This document shows, in pieces, positions 17,127-23,810 of a stretch of 64,000 bases of DNA. The first letter of the stretch is position 1. Each line of letters opens with the position of its first letter. The notes under the pieces are model-generated. The model saw nothing but the letters and a program-made list of their open reading frames with translations, searched no databases and was not told the origin of the DNA. A program made the position numbers and the translations under genes. The stretch is from JAVJRN01 sp040218415 (GTDB lineage Bacteria; Bacteroidota; Bacteroidia; Cytophagales; Cyclobacteriaceae). The DNA lies in assembly GCA_040218415.1 (NCBI GenBank), contig JAVJRN010000067.1, positions 141,750 to 205,749 on the forward strand. Reading direction: 5' to 3'.

Positions 17127-17870
17127 ATGACTTGCAAAAATTGTGGAAAGAGCATAGAAAATAATTACTGCAGTCATTGTGGTCAAAAAGTCAATGTCGA
17201 TAGAATAGATCTTCCTTATTTCTTAACCGAATTTTCGGAAAGTTTTTTTCAAGTCGATAAAGGTTTTTTTTACAGTATCAAGCAATTATTGGTCAATCCG
17301 GGAATCAGTATTAATGAGTACCTCCGTGGCAAGCGAAAAAAATACTTTAAACCCATTGCTTATGTAATCACCTTATCCACATTATATTTTCTAACCACAC
17401 AATTTACGGATCAAAATACATGGATTGATGACGCGATTTCTGGTTTTATGAACGGGGTAAAAGAAAAAAAGGAAAATGCCTCAATTCCCGAGGTTTTCAT
17501 CTGGTTCTCAGAAAATTATGGATATGCCACTTTACTGCTGCTACCTGTTTTCTCTTTGGCTTCCTATTTGTCTTTTTATAAGTTCAAGGTTAATTATCTG
17601 GAGCACATCGTAATAAACGCATACATTACTGGTACTCAGGCTATTTTCTATTCTTTATTTACAATTATAAGGATATTTACAGATGCTGAAATCTTTGAGA
17701 TTACTCCATTCTTCATCAGTATCTCTTACCACTTTTTGGTTTTTTGGCAGGTCTTTTTCAAAGGAAATCGACTTATAAATATTTTACGGTCTCTCATGAC
17801 TTATGTGCTCTATTTCATATTTTGCGGAATAATAATAACTATCGTTTTCGCACTTCTAAAAATGGAATGA
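17127..17870 (+). CDS. DUF3667 membrane protein with N-terminal zinc ribbon
   Basis: The 247-residue protein starts with a zinc ribbon (CKNCGKSIENNYCSHCGQK, two CxxC knuckles), then the DUF3667 core ESFFQVDKGFFYSIKQLLVNPG and INEYLRGKRKKYFKPIAY, and then four or five hydrophobic segments through the C-terminus. This matches the Bacteroidota DUF3667 family of inner-membrane proteins. Function is unknown. It stands alone, with over 250 bases on each side, and has no signal peptide. The ribbon would face the cytoplasm. Confidence 0.85.
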   Translation: MTCKNCGKSIENNYCSHCGQKVNVDRIDLPYFLTEFSESFFQVDKGFFYSIKQLLVNPGISINEYLRGKRKKYFKPIAYVITLSTLYFLTTQFTDQNTWIDDAISGFMNGVKEKKENASIPEVFIWFSENYGYATLLLLPVFSLASYLSFYKFKVNYLEHIVINAYITGTQAIFYSLFTIIRIFTDAEIFEITPFFISISYHFLVFWQVFFKGNRLINILRSLMTYVLYFIFCGIIITIVFALLKME

Positions 17871-18174
17871 AATTAAGTAAACATCCATTTTCACCAAAAT
17901 TGAGGTGCTAAAACTCAGGCTTTGAAACCATTTAAACACATACGAATTCGGAAAGCGCAGGAGATCTCGATTCTTGAGCATTACATCATAACACAACACC
18001 CACACGAGGATAAAATCCTTTAGAAAAATCAGAAAAAAAACTACTTTCCGAAAGGAGATGATTGTCCAAATGCGTCATAGGCTTGCTGTCAAAGCAGATG
18101 GTTTTACTATTGTTCCTGTAATTCAAAAGGTTATGGCTTTATACTAAGCGTAAGAAACGAATGTGTAGACACGC
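17871..18174. other. Intergenic region between convergent genes
   Basis: 304 bases between DUF3667 (plus) and the hypothetical gene at 18175 (minus). A short open stretch from TTG near 17923 has no start of quality and no family match. I see no strong terminator hairpin, repeat or RNA. Confidence 0.4.
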
Positions 18175-18762
18175 TCAATGGCTAAAGATTGATGGCGGAT
18201 CAACCAAGTGGTTTATTTGAAAATTCTCATTTACCATGACTCTCTCAATTTTCAATCTGAGGAAAAATTGACCAAGTTGCTTCAGGTCATCGCTATAATC
18301 CATCAAAAAGTCTTCATGTATTTTTGACAAGAGGGTGGTGATTTTTTTCGCACGTTTCACAATGTACTCGTCAAATTTTGGGCGTGAGTAATAGTTTGCA
18401 TCCACCAAATTTTCCAAATTCTTTGAAATCAAAGAATTCAGTAGCCAAAGCTGCAGTTCAATTTCCCCGTGTTTATCTTTTGTTACCGATACATGGTCGT
18501 TGATCAAGCCACTAAGCTCTCGCATTTCCATCATGAGATATCCAGGGCTATAGAACATTTTGGGATAATGAGCGGCTCTGGCAGAAATTTTCGATTTTAC
18601 GCTTTCCCGCCTTTCTTCCATGGTGCTTTCCTCTTCAATCAACTTAAAATAAAGTTGGTTCATGAGCATTAAGTTCTTTGGAATTAGCCGCAGCAGCAAT
18701 TTATCCTTTTCCTTTTCAGGCATTTCTTTGATGGCTTTTTTTAGGTCGTCCGGTATTTTCAT
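18175..18762 (-). CDS. Conserved hypothetical protein
   Basis: The 195-residue helical, charged protein begins MKIPDDLKKAIKEMPEKEKD and has the conserved-looking blocks YYSRPKFDEYIVKRAKKI and LMMEMRELSGLINDHVSVTK. I have seen similar Bacteroidota proteins annotated as dUTP nucleotidohydrolase, but none of the dUTPase motifs is visible, so I do not accept that name. There is no signal peptide or membrane span. It is transcribed away from the hsdM locus, 244 bases from it, and may mark the chromosomal flank of that accessory region. Confidence 0.6.
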   Translation of the reverse strand: MKIPDDLKKAIKEMPEKEKDKLLLRLIPKNLMLMNQLYFKLIEEESTMEERRESVKSKISARAAHYPKMFYSPGYLMMEMRELSGLINDHVSVTKDKHGEIELQLWLLNSLISKNLENLVDANYYSRPKFDEYIVKRAKKITTLLSKIHEDFLMDYSDDLKQLGQFFLRLKIERVMVNENFQINHLVDPPSIFSH

Positions 18763-19006
18763 ATTGAAGGGATCAATGATCTGTCATCCGTTTGTAATTA
18801 TTCGTTTTCCAAGATGTTTTTCATTCTCCCATAAATTTAGCCAAATACCAATGTATCGTTATAAAATCATTGATGTTGTCAGGTAAGGATAAGATCAAAG
18901 TAAACGATTTATAGATGGTCAGTAGGATTTGGAGGCAGCTTATCACACATCATTGATAAAAACATGATGGTAATTACCTGTTTACATTCATTTTAGGCAT
19001 AGTTTT

Positions 19007-20695
19007 ATGAGTCAGACATTTATACAATCAAAACAACCACATCGAAACATGGCCAAAGCGGATATTGATTTTGAGAAGGAACTCTGGGATGCAGCGAATG
19101 AACTCAGGGGAGCAGTATCTGAAAATAATTATAAGAACTACATTTTGCCATTGGTATTTCTCAAGCACGTGAGCGAACGCTATGAAATGGTTCATGAAGA
19201 ATTAGTGACGTTGCTAGAAGATCCGAAATCGGACTATTACAGCAACGATGAGGAAGAAAAAACCTATGTACTCGAAGACCCAGATGAATACCGATCGCGC
19301 AATACTTTCAAAATTCCCAAAACGGCCTCATGGCAATACCTAAAAGACCATGCCGAACAGGACGATATTAAAGTAATTGTAGATGATGCCTTCGATGTAA
19401 TACAGGAGCTGCTCACTGCATACAACCCACAACTCAACAATATCCTACCAAGAATCTTTGTCCGGAGCGAGCTTTCCTCAAAACAAACAGGAGGGATTAT
19501 TAACTTGCTATCACACCCTAAATTCTCCGAAAAGGAAAACCCAGAAAGTGATATTCTTGGTCGGATCTATGAATACTACATCGGGCGCTTCGCCATGGCC
19601 GAAGGTTCTGGTGTCGGACAGTTTTTTACGCCGGGAAGCATCGTGCGCCTATTGGTGGAAATTTTGGAACCATATAAAGGCCGAATTTTTGACCCAGCGT
19701 GTGGGAGTGGAGGCATGTTTGTGCAGAGTTTGAAATTTATCAAAGAACATGGCGGAGATAAAAAAGACATTGCTATCTACGGACAGGAAATGACCGCCCA
19801 AACGCTCAGGCTTTGTTTGATGAACTTGATGCTGCGCGAATTCTCTTTTGATATAAAAATGGGCAATTCCCTACTGGACGATAGATTCCCCGCATTAAAA
19901 GCGGACTTCATCATCGCCAACCCGCCTTTCAATGTGAGCAACTGGCACCCGGAGGACTTACCCGATGGAGACCCACGACTTTTTGGGCCAAAAGAAGAAT
20001 TCACCACTGATGGTAGTGCCAACTACATGTGGATGCAGACCTTTTGGCATCACCTGAGCGATACGGGTACTGCCGGTATCGTGATGGCCAATGGCGCCAT
20101 GACTTCCAATACCAAAGGTGAGAAAAATGTGCTTCAACACATGGTGGACAATAGCATGGTAGATGCCATCGTACGACTGCCCGACAAACTGTTTCTCACC
20201 ACAGGCATACCAGCATGTCTTTTTATCCTCAGTAAAAACCGTGACGGAAGAGACGGCATTCACCGTGAGCGTACCGACGAAATTCTCTTCATAGATGCCT
20301 CCAAAATGGGCACCATGGCCAGCCGAAAACTCCGCGTCTTCTCCGATGAGGATATTATTAAAATAGGAGAGACTTACCACCAGTGGCGCAAACTTTCTCC
20401 TCCTTCAAAGGATCAAATCTCCACCAACACTTCTCCATTTTACAAAGAGGAATCAGCGCAAGGAAAAATCTCCACTAACACTTCTCCATTTTATAAAGAG
20501 GGGTCCCCAAAGGAAAAAATCTTCACTAACACTTCTCCTCCTTTAAAGGAGGAGTCCCCGCAGGGGGAGGTGGTTTCTACACACCAACAAAAGGAGGAGT
20601 CCCCGCAGGGGGAGGTGGTTCATAACCTCCCATACCTCAAAACCTTCCGCAAAAAACTAAGAAACAACTCCACGCCAGCAGAAGCCACGCTTTAG
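19007..20695 (+). CDS. hsdM: Type I restriction methylase HsdM, interrupted by an in-frame DUF559 cassette and ended by an amber codon
   Basis: Residues 1-461 are a normal HsdM N6-adenine methyltransferase subunit: helical N-terminal domain (DFEKELWDAANELRGAV), SAM-binding motif I FDPACGSGGM, catalytic NPPF (ANPPFNVSNWHP) and GDPRLFGP. From about 20390, right after YHQWR, the frame enters foreign sequence: three 17-residue repeats, two shorter repeats and the start of a DUF559 domain. It stops at TAG 20693-20695, where DUF559 proteins normally have Trp (PAEATLW). The last 73 residues of HsdM lie beyond, in the same frame. The product therefore lacks the HsdM C-terminus unless the amber is read through. 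ATG 19049 (MAKADIDF) is an alternative start. There is no hsdS or hsdR in the window, so it may be orphan or decayed. The hsdM part looks richer in G+C than the gene downstream. Confidence 0.85.
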   Translation: MSQTFIQSKQPHRNMAKADIDFEKELWDAANELRGAVSENNYKNYILPLVFLKHVSERYEMVHEELVTLLEDPKSDYYSNDEEEKTYVLEDPDEYRSRNTFKIPKTASWQYLKDHAEQDDIKVIVDDAFDVIQELLTAYNPQLNNILPRIFVRSELSSKQTGGIINLLSHPKFSEKENPESDILGRIYEYYIGRFAMAEGSGVGQFFTPGSIVRLLVEILEPYKGRIFDPACGSGGMFVQSLKFIKEHGGDKKDIAIYGQEMTAQTLRLCLMNLMLREFSFDIKMGNSLLDDRFPALKADFIIANPPFNVSNWHPEDLPDGDPRLFGPKEEFTTDGSANYMWMQTFWHHLSDTGTAGIVMANGAMTSNTKGEKNVLQHMVDNSMVDAIVRLPDKLFLTTGIPACLFILSKNRDGRDGIHRERTDEILFIDASKMGTMASRKLRVFSDEDIIKIGETYHQWRKLSPPSKDQISTNTSPFYKEESAQGKISTNTSPFYKEGSPKEKIFTNTSPPLKEESPQGEVVSTHQQKEESPQGEVVHNLPYLKTFRKKLRNNSTPAEATL

Positions 20696-21022
20696 ACACT
20701 GTTGAGCGGCAAAAAACTAGAAGGCCGAAAGTTTAGAAGGCAACACAGTGTCGCCAACTATATTCTCGATTTCTACTGCCCATCAGAAAAGCTGGCGATA
20801 GAACTGGATGGCGAATATCACAATACCATCACGCAGGCAGAGTATGATCACGAACGAGATTTGTTCCTAAATCACTGCGGTATCAAAGTGCTGAGGTTTG
20901 AAAATAAGGAAGTATTTAACCATCCGGAAGCGGTGCTGGAAAATGTGAAAAAGGAATTTGGATGGAGTGAGAACCACCCCGCCTTTCAGGCAACCCTCCT
21001 TGAAAAGGAGGGGAACAGTCTG
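20390..21022 (+). mobile_element. In-frame DUF559 endonuclease cassette inserted in hsdM
   Basis: A 633-base (211-codon) insertion separates YHQWR from YQDVDGFCKS, two points that are adjacent in ordinary HsdM. It contains the repeat array, then a DUF559/Vsr-like nuclease domain with LAIELDGEYH and IKVLRFENKEVF. The ends carry related inverted sequences. The left end has palindromic CTCCTTTAAAGGAG followed by CCGCAGGGGGAGGTGGTT. The right end has AACCACCCCGCCTTTCAGG followed by CCTCCTTGAAAAGGAGG. The reading frame is kept across both junctions. It resembles a DUF559 repeat element scattered in Bacteroidota genomes; mobility is inference from this architecture. Confidence 0.7.
20417..20619 (+). 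repeat. Coding repeat array at the left end of the DUF559 cassette
   Basis: Three 51-bp units start near 20417, 20468 and 20519 and encode 17-residue repeats of the type KISTNTSPFYKEGSPKE. Then two copies of AAGGAGGAGTCCCCGCAGGG followed by GGAGGTGGTT end near 20573 and 20619. Units keep the reading frame and differ by a few substitutions, so they look like successive duplications of a palindromic element end. Confidence 0.8.
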
Positions 21023-21244
21023 TACCAAGATGTGGATGGTTTCTGCAAATCGGTGACACTTGCCGAAGTACAAAAGCAAGACTATAAGCTTACGCCGGGC
21101 ATTTATGTGGGCACAGAAGCAGAGGAAGATGATGGTATCTTGTTTGAAGACAAAATGAAAGGGCTCAAAGCCACGCTCATGGAGCAGTTTGAGAAGAGTA
21201 ATGAGCTGCAGGAGAGGATTAAGGAAAACTTGGAAAGGATATGA
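20696..21244 (+). pseudogene. Stranded remainder of DUF559 domain plus C-terminus of HsdM
   Basis: The same frame as hsdM resumes right after the amber codon with TLLSGKKLEGRKFRRQHS, through the DUF559 catalytic region (LAIELDGEYH, VLRFENKEVF), and after 21022 continues into the HsdM tail YQDVDGFCKSVTLAEVQK, LTPGIYVGTEAEEDDG and LMEQFEKSNELQERIKE. The open stretch could start at TTG 20702, but nothing suggests a real initiation site there. I read it as the second half of one gene split by a single TGG-to-TAG change. It ends TGA 21244, overlapping the ATG of the next gene by four bases, so the original HsdM tail was translationally coupled to that gene. Confidence 0.75.
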
Positions 21245-23163
21245 TACTAGGACTATTTGTTAGACATTATAAATGCTATTCTAAGTTGAATTTTTTGTCC
21301 TTTACGACAAATTTTGTTTTGAATAAATTCAAACTAATCATTGGGAATAATGGGACAGGTAAAAGTTCTATTCTCGAAGCTCTGAATGTTTATTTTAATA
21401 AAGGAACGTTTATCCTAACTACAGGTGAAAAGTGGCAAGAAGCTTTTGTAGCGCCTATCTTTTTATTTGAGAAGTCAATCATTGATAAAATTTGGAGCCA
21501 TTGTTTTGGAAATATAAAGAAGAAGGAGGTTGAAGAAATTACTCAAAAAATAAGTAATCACCTGTGGCAGCTACAGCCTCCCAAAAATTCAAGGCCTCAA
21601 GAATTATTTACTAACCTAAAAAACACTTTTAAAGGTTCTCATCAAGATGATTTTTTCTTAGTTATCGATGGTATTGATTTTGAGGGTAATACTTCTTATG
21701 GCCCTTTAGATCAACTGTTTCAACTTTTAAAAGAAGTTCATTCTGAAAGAATTTTAAAACAATATTCGAATGCATTGAGAGCTTCATTTGGATATGTTTA
21801 TATACCAGTAGAAACATCAATTAATGATTATTTGAGATTAGAGGGTGAAGGTATTCAACAGCTAATGGATACAGATGTGAAAAAAACCATAGATTCAATA
21901 TTTCAAGAGCAGGTTGAAAAGGAAGGGAAACAAACATCGCTAATTGAGTATCTAAATTCCACCCTAATAAATTTTGTATCTGAAATTGAGGCTAATATTC
22001 AGAAAATTGAGGCTGACTACTCTTTTAGGCCAGATCATGCAGTGAAGCAAAAGGTAACGCCGAAAGATTTGAGAGGTGAAGTGATAAATGAATTTTTCAA
22101 GAATAGGAAACTGAAAAGAGGTCTTACTAAAATTGAAAATCTTAGCTCTGGTCAACGTAAGAAAGCATTAGTGGATATTATCTATTCCTTGATACAGACC
22201 AACAATGACAGGCCAGATCGGGAGCTTATAATAGCTATAGATGAACCAGAAGCCTCATTGCATGTGAACAACTGTTTTGAGCAGTTCGAAAAACTCATGA
22301 AGATTTCAGGGTTTGGTATTCAAACATTGGTTACTTCTCATTGGTATGGAGCTATTCCAATTTTAGAGAATGGCACATTGATTCATTGCACAGAAGTTGA
22401 AGGTGATGCGCCAAAACTCAATTCATTTGATTCATCCAACATTTATGATAACCATGGATTAGATAAGATAGATGATATAGCTTTTAAGAGCCTTTATGAT
22501 TTAGCTTCATCTCTACTAGCATCTATTAGATATGGAAATAAGCATTGGCTTATAGTAGAAGGTCATTCTGATAAAAAATATCTTGAGACCTATTTTGATC
22601 CATTGAAGGTTAAGATTCTAAATATTGGGGGCATTGACAATATTATAGATTTGGTGGATTTTCTATCAATCCCATTAAACAAGAAAAAGGAAAAAAAGGA
22701 GTCCAATAATAAAATAGTATTCCTATCTGACAATGACAGGGAGTATAAGTTATCATTAGCAAACACCAATACGGTGTTACACTTTCAACGATATATAGCT
22801 AAGGAAGAAAAGGTTGAATTAGTTGATTATTCTGAGAAAAAGTATGGTTCAGTGTTAGGAATTGAGGATGTAATGGATTCAAGACGTATGTGGAAGGCAT
22901 TAGTGTCTTTAGCTTCCAAAGAAAAGGGGCTCCTTGAAGCCATTAATCCATTTGAAATCGAAGGCGATTTTAGTATCAGTCAATTTAGTGGGGATTATTC
23001 ATTTCTTAAATGCAAACTCACTGGTAAGCCAAAAGTTGGTGCTATTAAGAAGCTATCTGAAACACTAAAACCCCTAAAAACTCGCTTAGCAATCGAGTAT
23101 AAGAATGTGGGTGGAACTGAAACCATTGCTTGGATTGAGGGATTAAAGAAACTGCTAGCCTAA
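21241..23163 (+). CDS. OLD-like AAA ATPase with Toprim-like nuclease domain
   Basis: The 640-residue protein is an ABC/SMC-type ATPase of the OLD group: Walker A IGNNGTGKSSILEAL, ABC signature LSSGQRKKAL, Walker B LIIAIDEPEASLH and His-switch region LVTSHW. After residue 430 comes a Toprim-like domain: HWLIVEGHSDKKYLE with the catalytic Glu, and IVFLSDNDREY giving the DxD pair. Such ATP-dependent nucleases act in phage defence (OLD, GajA), usually with a partner. The ATG overlaps the HsdM stop by four bases, so it was part of the hsdM operon and may be an accessory or effector gene of a type I system. Its sequence looks more AT-rich than hsdM, which suggests a different origin. No helicase (GajB) or AriA/AriB split is present. 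Confidence 0.8.
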   Translation: MILGLFVRHYKCYSKLNFLSFTTNFVLNKFKLIIGNNGTGKSSILEALNVYFNKGTFILTTGEKWQEAFVAPIFLFEKSIIDKIWSHCFGNIKKKEVEEITQKISNHLWQLQPPKNSRPQELFTNLKNTFKGSHQDDFFLVIDGIDFEGNTSYGPLDQLFQLLKEVHSERILKQYSNALRASFGYVYIPVETSINDYLRLEGEGIQQLMDTDVKKTIDSIFQEQVEKEGKQTSLIEYLNSTLINFVSEIEANIQKIEADYSFRPDHAVKQKVTPKDLRGEVINEFFKNRKLKRGLTKIENLSSGQRKKALVDIIYSLIQTNNDRPDRELIIAIDEPEASLHVNNCFEQFEKLMKISGFGIQTLVTSHWYGAIPILENGTLIHCTEVEGDAPKLNSFDSSNIYDNHGLDKIDDIAFKSLYDLASSLLASIRYGNKHWLIVEGHSDKKYLETYFDPLKVKILNIGGIDNIIDLVDFLSIPLNKKKEKKESNNKIVFLSDNDREYKLSLANTNTVLHFQRYIAKEEKVELVDYSEKKYGSVLGIEDVMDSRRMWKALVSLASKEKGLLEAINPFEIEGDFSISQFSGDYSFLKCKLTGKPKVGAIKKLSETLKPLKTRLAIEYKNVGGTETIAWIEGLKKLLA

Positions 23164-23245
23164 TACCCCCAAAACAAAATAACATTTAAGCTCGGAGAAA
23201 GTAAATAAAACTAACATACCTCTTAAATAAAACCTGCTAGGTAAA

Positions 23246-23390
23246 GAAACGCCCATGTTTGGACCTCCCAGAGCGCTAGAAACCCTCAAACGCCCATGTT
23301 TGGAGCTTCCTAGGTTTCAGACAAGGCCAAACGCGCATGTTTGGCGCTTCCGTAATTTTTTGGAGAGCCCAAACATCCATGTTTGAGCTT
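23246..23390. repeat. Array of four imperfect palindromes with 41-bp period
   Basis: Units start at 23246, 23287, 23328 and 23370 (steps 41, 41, 42). Each has an imperfect palindromic core of type CAAACGCCCATGTTTGG followed by AGCTTCC or a variant, then 17-18 unrelated bases. The fourth unit is the most degraded. It looks like a REP-type or mobile repeat array rather than a CRISPR, because the repeats are short, diverged and without cas genes. It lies directly after the hsdM-OLD operon, where hsdS and hsdR might be expected. Confidence 0.7.
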
Positions 23391-23398
23391 TTAAGCAT

Positions 23399-23434
23399 TA
23401 AAAAAGGCAAGGAGCGAGGAGGTGCTACTTGCCT
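23399..23434 (-). terminator. Terminator-like inverted repeat (minus orientation)
   Basis: AGGCAAG (23405-23411) pairs with CTTGCCT (23428-23434); the plus-strand A-tract at 23399-23405 becomes a T-tract for leftward transcription. No gene is seen on the minus strand that needs it, so it may belong to the adjacent repeat array. The 647-base gap 23164-23810 otherwise holds nothing recognisable except the M16 gene's upstream region. Confidence 0.5.
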
Positions 23435-23810
23435 AGAGCTCTGAGTTCCATTGTTCAGGAAACATACTAATGTCATCGAGTATTTTTTTAAGCTTGAAAA
23501 GATTATAAAATTGAGATTGCTTCAATAAAAACCTCATTTTAATCGGTTTTTATTTCGCAAAGACGATTTTAACGTTGATTCCAATGCTTTATTAAAACAA
23601 TTCAGGTTAGCGAATTTTTCAAACCATAAATTTAACGACAGCTGGCTATCAGGGTGTTTAGTTCCTGATGGGTGACACGTACTAAAAAATTTATGTTTTT
23701 TATCCATCAAAAATTATCAAGAAAATACAATAGCGATCATTTCCGAGTTAGCAATTGAGAATACCATGAGTTAAATTATGCCTTTTTTAGGTTAAGCACT
23801 CAATTAGATA

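Noticed and set aside
17923..18024. Short open stretch starting at TTG, reading LKPFKHIRIRKAQEI
   Set aside because: No proper start, no family match and length compatible with chance.
19007..23163. Complete type I restriction system, Gabija or PARIS
   Set aside because: No hsdS, hsdR, GajB-type helicase or separate AriA/AriB genes lie in the window; HsdM is split by an amber codon.
23246..23390. CRISPR array
   Set aside because: The step is regular, but the repeats are only about 17-24 bases, imperfect and diverged, interludes are 17-18 bases, only four units exist, and no cas gene is present.
23276..23476. 66-codon frame on the minus strand
   Set aside because: It is only a translation through the palindrome repeats (recurring NMRVW / QTWAFEG peptides) with no start context or family.
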